From the NCBI GenBank assembly GCA_945947575.1, contig CAMEYM010000016.1:1-64000 (forward strand): a DNA stretch of 64,000 nucleotides, in the 5' to 3' direction. Source of the DNA: Rhizobium sp. Q54 (GTDB taxonomy: Bacteria; Pseudomonadota; Alphaproteobacteria; UBA2966; CAIVPW01). This document shows, one piece after another, positions 56,965-64,000 of this stretch; the stretch's first letter is position 1, and each line of letters starts with the position of its first letter. The position numbers and the translations under genes were made by a program. The notes under the pieces were generated by a model, which ran no database searches, was not told the DNA's origin, and saw only the letters and a program-made list of their open reading frames with translations.

Positions 56965-57798
56965 CTAGTTCGTTTCCAGGGCGGCGGCGAGCTTCTCGAC
57001 GCGTTCCAACAGGCGCGCGGCATCCATCTTCTTGGCGAGGGCGGCGAACTCGTGCGTGGGGCCGCGCCACTGCAGCTCGTCGACGTTGTTGAACAGAGGG
57101 GCGTCGGTGCGCAGGGTCGCGAGCTTCTTGAATAAGAGAGCGTTGTCGCGGTCGGCCTTGAGGACGTCCGCGGGGAAGTCCTCCAGCGCGCCGTGTTTCT
57201 CGATGAGGCGCGCGGCGGTCTTGGGCCCAAGGCCGCGGATGCCGGGGTAGCCGTCGGCCGAGTCGCCGACCAGGGCCAGGTAGTCGGGGATGTGGACCGG
57301 ATCGACGCCGAACTTGGCGCGCACGCCGGCGGCATCGCGAATGGCGTTCGAGCGGCGATCGACCTGCACGACGCGGTCGCCGACCACGGACTGGCCGAGG
57401 TCCTTGTCGGGAGTCCAGATGCACACCTTGTCGACGCGCTCATCTGCGGCGGCGAGGTGGGCGGCGGAGGCGAGCGCGTCGTCGGCTTCGAGCTCGACCA
57501 TCGGCCAGGTGACGACGCCCATGGCGACAAGCGCATCCTCGAGGGGGTGGAATTGCTTCCACAGGGCCGGCTCGATGCCCTCGCCGGTCTTGTAGCCGGG
57601 CCACAGGTCGTTGCGGAACGACTCGATGACGTGGTCGGTGGCGACGCCGACGTGGGTGGCGCCATCCTGGATCAACTGCACCACGGTGCCGCACACGCCG
57701 ACGACGGCGCCGAACGGCGCATCGGTCTCTCGGAAGCGGCGGCCGCCGAAGAAGTGGCGGAAGAGTTCATACGTGCCGTCGACGAGGTGGACGATCAT
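56965..57798 (-). CDS. Stand-alone 5'-3' exonuclease (FEN/Xni-like)
   Basis: The 277-residue protein matches the PolA N-terminal exonuclease domain without the polymerase. MIVHLVDGTYELFRHFFGG carries the first metal Asp, ELEADDALASAAHLAA and IWTPDKDLGQSVVGDRVVQ more metal ligands, and IPDYLALVGDSADGYPGIRG with LGPKTAARLIEKHG is the helix-3-turn-helix DNA-binding motif. It would cleave flaps or RNA primers. Divergent from the carbonic anhydrase gene across a repeat element. Confidence 0.92.
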   Translation of the reverse strand: MIVHLVDGTYELFRHFFGGRRFRETDAPFGAVVGVCGTVVQLIQDGATHVGVATDHVIESFRNDLWPGYKTGEGIEPALWKQFHPLEDALVAMGVVTWPMVELEADDALASAAHLAAADERVDKVCIWTPDKDLGQSVVGDRVVQVDRRSNAIRDAAGVRAKFGVDPVHIPDYLALVGDSADGYPGIRGLGPKTAARLIEKHGALEDFPADVLKADRDNALLFKKLATLRTDAPLFNNVDELQWRGPTHEFAALAKKMDAARLLERVEKLAAALETN

Positions 57799-57807
57799 CT
57801 GTGCCTG

Positions 57808-57867
57808 TCATGCGCGGGCTTGGCCTGCGCATCCGCGTGGATGGCCGGATCAGGTCCGGCCATGACG
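57808..57867. repeat. Two-hairpin intergenic repeat with GATGGCCGG core, copy 2
   Basis: TCATGCGCGGGC and GCGCAT form a first stem; GATGGCCGGATCAGGTCCGG, continuing CCATGACG (57840-57867), forms the second and matches copy 1 at 49955-49982 in all but three positions. I know this two-part element as a frequent intergenic repeat in alphaproteobacteria. Confidence 0.6.
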
Positions 57868-57908
57868 AGGGTGCGAAGGGCGACGGAAGCCACTATCTTG
57901 CGGCCCGC

Positions 57909-58553
57909 ATGGGTTTCCCACCGACACTCACTGAGGGCTACCGGTCGTTCCTGGGCGAGCGGTTTGCGCGCGAGCGGACGCGGTGGGCGCGGCTGGCCGA
58001 AGGGCAGCGGCCGGAGATCATGGTCATCTCGTGCTGCGACAGCCGCGTGTCGCCGGAAGTCGTGTTCGACGCGAGCCCGGGCGAGATCTTCGTGGCGCGC
58101 AACGTCGCCAACCTGGTGCCGCCCTATGAGACGCAGGGTCTGTATCACGGCGCGTCGGCGGCGGTGGAGTTCGCCGTGCGCGCGCTCAAGGTGAAGCACA
58201 TCGTGGTGCTGGGGCACGCCAAGTGCGGCGGCATCCAGGCGTACGAGAGCGCCGCGGCGCCGCTGACGACGGGCGACTTCGTCGGCAACTGGCTGTCGCT
58301 GATCAAGCCGGCGGCGGAGCGCGTGCGCGCGGAGAACGCCGGCGCGAAGCCCGGCACGGCGGAGTTCCTGCGCAAGCTGGAGATGGCGACCGTGGAGTTG
58401 TCGCTCGGCAATCTGCTGACGTTCCCGTGGGTCAAGGCGTTGGTCGAGCAAGGGCGGTTGCAACTGCACGGCGCGTATTTCGGGGTTGGCGACGGGGTGC
58501 TGTGGGTGCGGGACGAGGCGAGCGGAGCGTTCAACAGACTCACGATGGAATAG
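57909..58553 (+). CDS. Beta-class carbonic anhydrase
   Basis: The 214-residue protein has the zinc ligands and dyad of beta-carbonic anhydrases: SCCDSRVSPE (Cys42, Asp44, Arg46), then GHAKCGGIQ (His103, Cys106), plus FVARNVANLVPP and YHGASAAVEFAVRALKV. It interconverts CO2 and bicarbonate and could supply bicarbonate for carbamoyl-phosphate synthase. ATG 57909 is preferred over an upstream GTG inside the repeat. Confidence 0.95.
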   Translation: MGFPPTLTEGYRSFLGERFARERTRWARLAEGQRPEIMVISCCDSRVSPEVVFDASPGEIFVARNVANLVPPYETQGLYHGASAAVEFAVRALKVKHIVVLGHAKCGGIQAYESAAAPLTTGDFVGNWLSLIKPAAERVRAENAGAKPGTAEFLRKLEMATVELSLGNLLTFPWVKALVEQGRLQLHGAYFGVGDGVLWVRDEASGAFNRLTME

Positions 58554-58717
58554 GCGCGCGTCGCCCCCTGCGTTCAGAACCGTAGCCACCGTAAATACGG
58601 GCGAATGCCGTTGCCACCTTTCCCGGATGGCGGGAAACTGCGGAAAACTGTGAAGACCGGCGTAAGTACGGTGCCTGTCAGCATTTTCTCGGTTCAGTAC
58701 CCTGCGCCGGTCGGCGT

Positions 58718-58759
58718 ACGATATGTATTGCACCGGCGCGCCGAGTCAATACATAACGT
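58718..58759. promoter_or_regulatory. 13-bp inverted-repeat operator candidate
   Basis: ACGATATGTATTG (58718-58730) and CAATACATAACGT (58747-58759) are inverted arms with one mismatch, 16 bp apart, in an AT-rich patch 76 bp upstream of the first cytochrome gene. A similar motif lies upstream of the zinc-ribbon gene (30120-30157). Read here as operator or promoter. Confidence 0.5.
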
Positions 58760-58834
58760 GATTGTGAGCGCCCTCCCCCTTCGCCGGGCTAAGTCCCGCG
58801 AGTCGGTGGGTGTATCGTCCGCCGGGGGTTGTGG

Positions 58835-59389
58835 ATGAAGGCTGCCGGAGTGGCGGTGATGCTCTTGGGGCTCGCGGGTCCCGCCGGCGCGCAGGATATG
58901 GCGGTGCTGGAGACGGGCATGCGCGTCTTCAAGGATGCGCTGACCCAGGCCGACGGCGGCGCCGGGTGCGAGCTTTGCCACAACTGGAATGGCGTCGGGC
59001 GGCAGCACAACATGCTGTTCGCCGAACTGGTTCCGGCAGGCGGCAACGCCCTGACCCTGAGCCAGATGACGCGCGAGCAGATGATCGAGATGGTGTCGTG
59101 CGGGACGTTCGACGGCGGCCGCATCATGCCGCAGTACCGCGGCGACGCCTGGACTAACGCCTACAAGTGCTACGGCAAGACCGCCGCCGAGGATGCCGCC
59201 GCGGCAACGCCCCGGCGGCCGCCGCAGCCGGGCATGCGCCAGCTGGCGCCGCGCGAGATCGAGGCCGTGGTGGACTACATCCAGGCGGTGTATCAGGGCA
59301 AATCCATGAGCTTGGACTGGTGCTTGAAGTGGTACGGCACCAATTCCAAGGGGTGCGATAATTGGCGGCCGACGGTGACAGCGCCGTGA
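58835..59389 (+). CDS. c-type cytochrome, first of a paralogue pair
   Basis: The 184-residue protein has a signal peptide (MKAAGVAVMLLGLAGPAGAQ), one haem site CELCH (45-49) and a probable axial Met98 in RIMPQYRGDAWT. Four further Cys (89, 112, 163, 174) are conserved in the second cytochrome. The end REIEAVVDYIQAVYQGKSMS, LDWCLKW is the cytochrome c C-terminal helix. Periplasmic electron carrier, partner unknown. ATG 58835 is likely; TTG 58829 is two codons upstream. A HlyD-family gene follows 10 bp later. Confidence 0.85.
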   Translation: MKAAGVAVMLLGLAGPAGAQDMAVLETGMRVFKDALTQADGGAGCELCHNWNGVGRQHNMLFAELVPAGGNALTLSQMTREQMIEMVSCGTFDGGRIMPQYRGDAWTNAYKCYGKTAAEDAAAATPRRPPQPGMRQLAPREIEAVVDYIQAVYQGKSMSLDWCLKWYGTNSKGCDNWRPTVTAP

Positions 59390-59399
59390 AATCCCCGCG

Positions 59400-60716
59400 A
59401 TGACCCAAGCGACCGAAGTACACAGCGCGTCGCCGCTCGACGATCTGCTGCGCGAGCAGCCGAAGATGACGCGCGGCGTGGTGAGCATCGCGGTCGTCGT
59501 CATGGCGGTGTCGGCGGCGTTCTGGACGTACTTCACCCAGCTGACCGAGGTCGCGGTGGCGAGCGGCGCCGTGGTGCCGCAGAGCCAGTTGCGCCAGATC
59601 GCGCACCTGGAAGGCGGCATCGTGGCGCAGATCTTCGTGCGCGACGGCGAGATGGTGGCGGCGGGACAGCCGCTGCTGCAGATCGAGCTGGCGCCGACCG
59701 ACCTCAACCCCACCGAGATTCAGAGCCGGCTGGATGGTTTGCTCATCGGCCGCGCGCGCATGACGGCGGAGAGCCGCGACGTGGCGCCGGTGTGGCCGGA
59801 AGAAGCCGTGGCGCGGCAGCCGCAGATCGCCGCGGCCGAGCGGCAGCAGTATCAGTCGCGCAAGCAGCAGCTCGACACCTCGCTGGGCGTGCAGGAGCGC
59901 CAGGTGGAGCAGCGGCGGCTGGAGATCCTGGAGTTCGAATCGACGCGCACGTCGCTGCGCGCCGAGCTCGAGTTCGTGACGCGGCGGTGGCAGATCGCCA
60001 ACGACCTGCTGCGCGATGCATTGACCACGCGCACCGAGGTGCTCGAGCTAGAAAAGGCCAAGACCCAGCTGGAAGGCCAGATTTCCACCATCACGGTGTC
60101 GATCCCGCGCGCCCAGGCGACGTTGAACGAGGCGCTGGCGCGAGTCGAGGACACCAAACTGAGCTTCCGGCGCGAGGTGCAACAGCAGCTGGCGCTGAAT
60201 GAAGTCGAGATCGCGCGCATGCTGCAGCTGCAGGCCGAGGCGAACCGGCAGCAGGAACGCACGACGGTGACGAGCCCGATCGACGGCGTCATCAAGAACG
60301 TCAAGATCCGCTCGCTCGGCGACGTGGTGCGCCCGGGCGAGCCGTTCCTGGAAGTCGTGCCGCTGAGCGAGACGCTGGTGGTGGAGGTGCGGCTGATGCC
60401 GGCCGACCGTGGCAACGTGAGCGTCGGCCAGGCGGCGATCGTCAAGGTGTCGTCCTATGACTTCGTGCGCTACGGCGCGCTGAGCGGCAAGGTGACCTAC
60501 ATCGGCGCCGACGCCGACACCGACGACAAGGGCAACATCTACTTCCGCGCCCAGGTGGAGACCGACCGCGCCTACCTCGGCACGGAAGCCTCGCCGCTGC
60601 CGATCAGCACCGGCATGCAGGCGACGGTGGACTTCGTCACCGGATCGAAGTCGGTGTGGGACCGCCTGCTGCGGCCGCTGCAGCGCATCCGCTACGAAGC
60701 GTTCCGCGAGAGATAG
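59400..60716 (+). CDS. HlyD-family periplasmic adaptor, type I secretion-like, orphan
   Basis: The 438-residue protein has an N-terminal TM helix (25-45), the barrel-sandwich/lipoyl halves QLRQIAHLEGGIVAQIFVRD (63-82) and RTTVTSPIDGVIKNVKIRSL (near 290), a long coiled-coil hairpin between them (about 136-285), and a C-terminal beta barrel ending in FVTGSKSVWDRLLRPLQRI. That is the type I secretion HlyD pattern. No ABC exporter or outer-membrane TolC gene lies in the window; cytochrome genes flank it on both sides with gaps of 10 and 7 bp. Confidence 0.9.
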   Translation: MTQATEVHSASPLDDLLREQPKMTRGVVSIAVVVMAVSAAFWTYFTQLTEVAVASGAVVPQSQLRQIAHLEGGIVAQIFVRDGEMVAAGQPLLQIELAPTDLNPTEIQSRLDGLLIGRARMTAESRDVAPVWPEEAVARQPQIAAAERQQYQSRKQQLDTSLGVQERQVEQRRLEILEFESTRTSLRAELEFVTRRWQIANDLLRDALTTRTEVLELEKAKTQLEGQISTITVSIPRAQATLNEALARVEDTKLSFRREVQQQLALNEVEIARMLQLQAEANRQQERTTVTSPIDGVIKNVKIRSLGDVVRPGEPFLEVVPLSETLVVEVRLMPADRGNVSVGQAAIVKVSSYDFVRYGALSGKVTYIGADADTDDKGNIYFRAQVETDRAYLGTEASPLPISTGMQATVDFVTGSKSVWDRLLRPLQRIRYEAFRER

Positions 60717-60723
60717 GCGCGAG

Positions 60724-61284
60724 ATGCGCGCCGCCACCCGGCGTCTGACGTGGCTTGGCCTGGCGCTGGCGCTGATGCTGCCGGGCGTGGCGCTGGCGCA
60801 GGCGCACGGTGGCGCCGGAGGCGCCCAAACCAACGACGCGGCGCGGCTCGAAGACGGCATGCGCCTGTACCGCGCCGATGGCGTGGACTGCGAGTGGTGT
60901 CATGGCTGGCACGGCTTGGGGCGTGGGCACGACTTCGAGTACGCGGACGTGCAGCAGGCGGGCGGGCCGGCGCTGAGCACGTCGCTGCTGGACCGCGCCG
61001 CCATGATCGAGCTGATCAGCTGCGGCCGCATCGTCGGAGAGCGCCTGATGGTGATGCCGCAGTACCGCGGCGACGCGTGGACTGCTGGCCTGCCCTGCTG
61101 GGGCAAGACGTTCGCCGACATCCCGATCCAGGAGCGGCCGGTGCACGGCAAGCGCCAGATGAACGCGCGCGAGATCGAGGCGGTCGTGGACTACATCCTC
61201 GCCGTCTACCGGGGCAAGCGCATGACGCTGGAGTGGTGCCTGAAGTACTTCCCGGCCAGCCGCGGCATCTGCGAGACGCTCTGA
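60724..61284 (+). CDS. c-type cytochrome, second of a paralogue pair
   Basis: The 186-residue protein has a signal peptide (to VALAQAHGG), a haem site CEWCH (56-60) and Met111 in VMPQYRGDAWT. Cys100, 125, 172 and 183 align with the extra Cys of the first cytochrome, and REIEAVVDYILAVYRGKRMT, LEWCLKYF is nearly the same end. The region around the haem is more His-rich (HGWHGLGRGHD). Duplication around the HlyD gene is clear. It begins 7 bp after the HlyD stop. Confidence 0.88.
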   Translation: MRAATRRLTWLGLALALMLPGVALAQAHGGAGGAQTNDAARLEDGMRLYRADGVDCEWCHGWHGLGRGHDFEYADVQQAGGPALSTSLLDRAAMIELISCGRIVGERLMVMPQYRGDAWTAGLPCWGKTFADIPIQERPVHGKRQMNAREIEAVVDYILAVYRGKRMTLEWCLKYFPASRGICETL

Positions 61285-61412
61285 CCGGCGCGGGCGCCGC
61301 CTCGACTTATGGTGCGATAGCGCGCATACAGGCGCATCGCTGATCCGCTTCCCGGGCATTGGCGGCTGAGAGACGCGTTGCGCTCCCGCCCCGATCCACT
61401 CAGGTGAAGCCC

Positions 61413-61493
61413 ATGCACATCCTGCTCAGCCCCGTCGTCGCCGTTCCGGTCGGCCTGCTGCTCGTCGCGTTCGTGTACGGGTATTTCTGGTAG
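61413..61493 (+). CDS. 26-aa hydrophobic small protein
   Basis: MHILLSPVVAVPVGLLLVAF then VYGYFW: one TM segment with an aromatic end. AGGTGAAG lies about 8 nt before the ATG. It stands alone between the cytochrome cluster and a convergent small-gene operon. Support is only composition and a fair ribosome-binding site. Confidence 0.4.
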   Translation: MHILLSPVVAVPVGLLLVAFVYGYFW

Positions 61494-61496
61494 GCG

Positions 61497-61784
61497 CTAC
61501 GGCTGCGACTGCGGCGCGACGACCGTAGCGCCGGCGTCGTGCAGCAGCGCGACTTCGAGCTCACGCGGATCGATCGCGACCGTATGCCAGCCGCCGGGCG
61601 CGCCGGTGGCAACGTGCAACAGGGTCGTGGTGCGTCGCCAGCCGCGCACGGAGACGCCCTCGTAGAGCCCCTCCTCCGTCTCGACGATGTACGCGCCGGC
61701 GGGCAGCTCCTCGTCCCATGCGGTGAGGACGAAGGGCTTGGTGAAGGTGACCGTGCGCTCGCTGGTGCGGGTTATGTCCATCAT
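61497..61784 (-). CDS. 95-aa hypothetical protein
   Basis: The product begins MMDITRTSERTVTFTKPFVL and continues LPAGAYIVETEEGLYEGVSV, RRTTTLLHVATGAPGGWHTV and ELEVALLHDAGATVVAPQSQ. It looks like a small beta-barrel protein; HTVAIDPRELEVALLHDA is a pattern I have seen in uncharacterised alphaproteobacterial proteins. Start ATG 61784 overlaps the previous gene's stop (TGATG), with AAGGAGC upstream. Third gene of a small minus-strand operon. Confidence 0.65.
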   Translation of the reverse strand: MMDITRTSERTVTFTKPFVLTAWDEELPAGAYIVETEEGLYEGVSVRGWRRTTTLLHVATGAPGGWHTVAIDPRELEVALLHDAGATVVAPQSQP

Positions 61785-61996
61785 CAGGCTGCTCCTTCGA
61801 CAACGCCGAGGCCGGCGACGAGGACGCAGCCGAGATCGACGTCGATCGCCTTGGCGTCGATCTTCCACGTCGGGTCATTGCGTTCTGCTTTGGCGACGAC
61901 GGCCGACATGGCCGGCGTGATTGCCTCCGGCGCCACGATCGGACGCCAAAGGCCGCGAACGCGAATGCCCCAGACGGATTGGATGCGTACGCCCAT
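61784..61996 (-). CDS. 70-aa hypothetical protein
   Basis: The product reads MGVRIQSVWGIRVRGLWRPI, VAPEAITPAMSAVVAKAERN, DPTWKIDAKAIDVDLGCVLV and ends GLGVVEGAA. No family recognised. AAGGGATCC lies upstream of the ATG; the stop overlaps the next gene's start by one base. The coupling on both sides and clean composition support it as a gene. Confidence 0.55.
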   Translation of the reverse strand: MGVRIQSVWGIRVRGLWRPIVAPEAITPAMSAVVAKAERNDPTWKIDAKAIDVDLGCVLVAGLGVVEGAA

Positions 61997-62016
61997 GGCG
62001 CCTGGATCCCTTCGGC

Positions 62017-62160
62017 CTACTGGCCGAGGCCGGCGAGGTAGACGGACGCGAACGCGAACACGAGACAGCTGAACGCCACCGGCAGCACGAAGCCGAGCGT
62101 CTCGCGGGTGCTGACGGCGCGCAGCGCGGCGCGCGCGGGGCGGATGGTGCGGGTGATCAT
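62017..62160 (-). CDS. 47-aa single-pass membrane protein
   Basis: The product reads MITRTIRPARAALRAVSTRE, TLGFVLPVAFSCLVFAFASV, YLAGLGQ: a basic N-terminal segment and one TM helix. AAGGAAG lies 7 nt before the ATG. It heads a three-gene operon of very small genes, 20 bp before the next start. Unknown function. Confidence 0.55.
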   Translation of the reverse strand: MITRTIRPARAALRAVSTRETLGFVLPVAFSCLVFAFASVYLAGLGQ

Positions 62161-62538
62161 TGGGAGACTTCCTTTCCGCCGGACACGCGGCGCGGGAGGC
62201 CAGCGCGCTGCCCCGCCGTCGTTTCCGGAAGCGTGAGGGTGACCGTCCGAACCGTACGCACGCGGACGGGCTCGACCCGTCTGCTCGCGGCCTTCCTAGA
62301 TATGGCGCGAGGTGGCGCGGATTACGATGGGAGCGGCGCAAATAAAGCCCGTTCCCGCCCAACGTCAGCGGCCGCGCAACTTTGGCGCGGTACCGGGCCA
62401 TTTCTTGGGAATATTTGCCAATATTCTTGCCCGCGCCGTGGCGGCTGCATGGCCGCCTGGGCATTTGCTGCGCCGCGCCCTATGTTCTCCCTGTGGCGCC
62501 ATGCGTTGCCCCCGGCGCCCGGAAAGCGATGAACGCCC
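62161..62538. other. Gap of about 380 bp, divergent regulatory region
   Basis: Between the small minus-strand operon and the DUF1508 gene. No supported gene. It holds the AT-rich palindrome GAATATT-TGCC-AATATTC (62409-62426). Confidence 0.4.
62409..62426. promoter_or_regulatory. AT-rich palindrome upstream of DUF1508 gene
   Basis: GAATATT TGCC AATATTC is a perfect 7+4+7 palindrome, overlapping a direct repeat AATATTTGCC / AATATTCTTGCC, about 110 bp upstream of the DUF1508 start. Possible operator. Confidence 0.35.
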
Positions 62539-62799
62539 ATGACCATGCTCCCCCTCGAGGCCGAAACCGCGAAGGCTCCCGCCAAGGACAAGTGGACGTT
62601 CAGCGCCGACAACGCCGGCAAGTGGCGCTGGTCGCTGCACACCGCCGAGCGGCTGCTCCTCCGCGCGTCGTCGGAGGCGTACGCCAACCGCGGCGACGCG
62701 GTGAAGAACGCCAAGCAGTACGGCTATCGCGAAGCCGACACGGGCACCGGCTCGTTCCCCACCACGAAGCGTTCGCCCCGGAAGGGTCCCAGCCGCTAA
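62539..62799 (+). CDS. DUF1508 (YegP-like) small protein
   Basis: The 86-residue protein carries one YegP-type unit: FSADNAGKWRWSLHTAERLL, LRASSEAYANRGDAVKNAKQ, YGYREA, followed by a Ser/Thr/Lys tail. DUF1508 proteins are small, stress-associated and of unknown function. ATG 62539 or 62545. It stands alone. Confidence 0.8.
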   Translation: MTMLPLEAETAKAPAKDKWTFSADNAGKWRWSLHTAERLLLRASSEAYANRGDAVKNAKQYGYREADTGTGSFPTTKRSPRKGPSR

Positions 62800-62994
62800 T
62801 CAGCGCGGCGCGATCGTTTGCGCGACGGATTCATTGCGAATGTTGTGAATCCGCTCGCGGCGCTTGTATGCGGCGCAGCCAGGGCCATCTCTCGTCGTAG
62901 TCGGTAGCGTAGGCGGATGTGGGGAGCGATCTCCGCAGAAGTTCGCATGGCCGCAGTTGCCAGGATTTCTGGCCAAGCACTTCGGAGAATCCGC

Positions 62995-63300
62995 ATGAAC
63001 AAGTTCACCAATCTCTTCGCCGGCACCACGCTCGCCGCAGCCCTCGCCATCGCCGCGTTCGCGCCGAGCGCCGGCGCCGCAACGGTGCAGTTCAGTGAAG
63101 GTGTCGTCACCGGCCTGAACCAGGCCGACCAGACCTTCCTCATCGACGGCACCGCGTACACCGCGCAGCGCCACGATCTCGTCGAGTTCACCAACGGCGA
63201 CGTCGTCGATGTGTCGTACGAGGTCATCAACGGCAAGCGCGTCGTGGTGGCGATCCAGCTCGAGCAGCCGGAGTTAGTGCGCGGCGACCTGATCGACTAA
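62995..63300 (+). CDS. Small exported protein, DUF1344-like
   Basis: The 101-residue protein has a signal peptide (MNKFTNLFAGTTLAAALAIA to SAGAAT) and a small beta domain with GVVTGLNQADQTFLIDGTAY, DLVEFTNGDVVDVSYEVING and KRVVVAIQLEQPE. The pattern resembles DUF1344 proteins, exported and of unknown function. ATG 62995 chosen because it begins the signal peptide. An intrinsic terminator follows. Confidence 0.7.
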   Translation: MNKFTNLFAGTTLAAALAIAAFAPSAGAATVQFSEGVVTGLNQADQTFLIDGTAYTAQRHDLVEFTNGDVVDVSYEVINGKRVVVAIQLEQPELVRGDLID

Positions 63301-63358
63301 CGCGCGCCGACGTCGAAATCGTCTGGCATCGAGATAGCCTGCCCTCCGGGGTGGGCGG

Positions 63359-63387
63359 GCGGGCGCCTTCGGGCGCCCGCATTCTTT
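63359..63387 (+). terminator. Intrinsic terminator
   Basis: GCGGGCGCC-TTCG-GGCGCCCGC (9-bp stem, UUCG tetraloop) followed by ATTCTTTTT, 58 nt after the small exported protein gene. Confidence 0.85.
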
Positions 63388-63509
63388 TTGTCGGCGTTCG
63401 TAAGCCCCGCCGGCCAGTGGCGCAGCTTGAACTACACGGCAACCCTCCCATATCACTCGGCGGCCCAGTGAATTGGCCACGACCGACGCCTGAGAAGGGA
63501 GTGCTGAAC

Positions 63510-63716
63510 ATGTTGGTCGGCGAGCAGGACTCGAAGACCGCCGCCGCCAATATGGAAAAAGGCATGACGCAAGCCATGCGCAAGGGCGGCTATTACACGC
63601 CCGGCATGGAACTGCCGAAACGCGATCTTGCTTACTACGATCGCAAGCCGTCCGAGTGGAAGCAATCAAGCCGCATGGCCCGGGCAGCGATTGTCCGGGC
63701 CAGTCTCAACTCTTAA
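63510..63716 (+). CDS. 68-aa hypothetical protein
   Basis: The product reads MLVGEQDSKTAAANMEKGMT, QAMRKGGYYTPGMELPKRDL, AYYDRKPSEWKQSSRMARAA and ends IVRASLNS. AAGGGAG lies 9 nt before the ATG at 63510. Hydrophilic and basic; no family recognised. The frame is open further upstream, through the terminator, which argues for this start. Confidence 0.55.
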   Translation: MLVGEQDSKTAAANMEKGMTQAMRKGGYYTPGMELPKRDLAYYDRKPSEWKQSSRMARAAIVRASLNS

Positions 63717-63760
63717 CTCGGAAAACGCACCTTCGACCCACAGATCGTGGATCGTCTCGA

Positions 63761-64000
63761 TTATTTCCAGAAGGCATCCTCTGCCGCTTGGTCGCCAGAG
63801 AACAGCCAGACTTCCTTGATCTTTCCATCTGCAATGCGCATCACATCGACTCCGTCCATCGAGAGCTTGCGGTCAGGCCGTTCGGCCGTGAAATGCAGTG
63901 TTGCCGATACCATATCTCCGTTTGCCATCGTTGAGCCGACCTGCTTTGCGCGAAACGTATTTCCGCTAAGTTCCATGAACTTCCCCAGATGCGCGAACAG
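63761..64000 (-). CDS. SnoaL-like protein, C-terminal part (cut by window edge)
   Basis: The frame is open to the right edge. The visible 79 residues include FRAKQVGSTMANGDMVSATL, HFTAERPDRKLSMDGVDVMR and IADGKIKEVWLFSGDQAAED, the end of a SnoaL-like/NTF2-fold domain: a strand-rich half with DVMRIADGKIKEVW, typical of the family. These proteins are small cone-shaped enzymes or binding proteins; function cannot be told from the fragment. Confidence 0.7.
   Translation of the reverse strand: MFAHLGKFMELSGNTFRAKQVGSTMANGDMVSATLHFTAERPDRKLSMDGVDVMRIADGKIKEVWLFSGDQAAEDAFWK

Overview
The window looks like a chromosomal segment of a high-GC alphaproteobacterium. The main evidence is gene order: yqeY-dnaG-rpoD faces away from carA-carB, followed by greA, an Lrp-type regulator and trxB, an arrangement I know from Rhodospirillales and related groups. 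Frequent GTG/TTG starts, stop/start overlaps and long antisense open frames are typical of such DNA. Genus cannot be fixed by eye.

Layout. 1-0.5 kb: an oxidoreductase fragment abuts a decapitated adenylate cyclase at about position 487, a rearrangement or an assembly join. 0.95-3 kb: membrane protein, tRNA-Ile(CAU), a lipoprotein with a degraded tandem copy, an intradiol dioxygenase. 3.5-14.8 kb: housekeeping core (HAD phosphatase, chorismate mutase, rpoD, dnaG, yqeY, carA, carB, greA). 14.9-20.1 kb: lrp, a translationally coupled trio (ELM1-like, 2OG oxygenase, 644-aa protein of unknown function), trxB. 20.1-24.4 kb: secreted TPR proteins around two paralogous secreted proteins. 24.3-29.7 kb: methyltransferase, msrP, epimerase, and an EF-G paralogue lacking the usual switch-II histidine. 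30-35 kb: zinc-ribbon protein, phosphoesterase, then an orphan pstB-like ATPase, a DUF2934 protein and a pyruvate-kinase-like protein. 35.1-38 kb: arsenic operon arsR-arsC-aquaporin with an ATP-grasp-like gene coupled to its end. 38-40.7 kb: envelope proteins and a ferritin-like protein. 40.9-42.5 kb: a SIR2-like gene and a PD-(D/E)XK-like nuclease gene, each bracketed by short direct repeats resembling the end of the adjacent aspartate aminotransferase gene. 43.9-48.7 kb: a cupredoxin-like lipoprotein, then kaiC with a CheB-Crp fusion. 48.9-57.8 kb: phoH, Sel1 protein, two MFS exporters, an ArsR/SRPBCC/DUF1428/YciI group with a broken SRPBCC gene, and a 5'-3' exonuclease. 57.9-64 kb: carbonic anhydrase, a cytochrome c-HlyD-cytochrome c cluster, several very small genes, and a SnoaL-like gene cut by the right edge.

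Strongest candidates for undescribed biology: (i) kaiC with the CheB-Crp fusion, whose CheB catalytic His position is Asn; (ii) the repeat-bracketed SIR2-like/nuclease pair, a possible defence island; (iii) the cytochrome-HlyD-cytochrome cluster behind a large inverted repeat; (iv) the ATP-grasp-like gene fused into the ars operon. No CRISPR array, rRNA, complete prophage or insertion sequence was seen. All family assignments come from reading motifs; no database search was possible.
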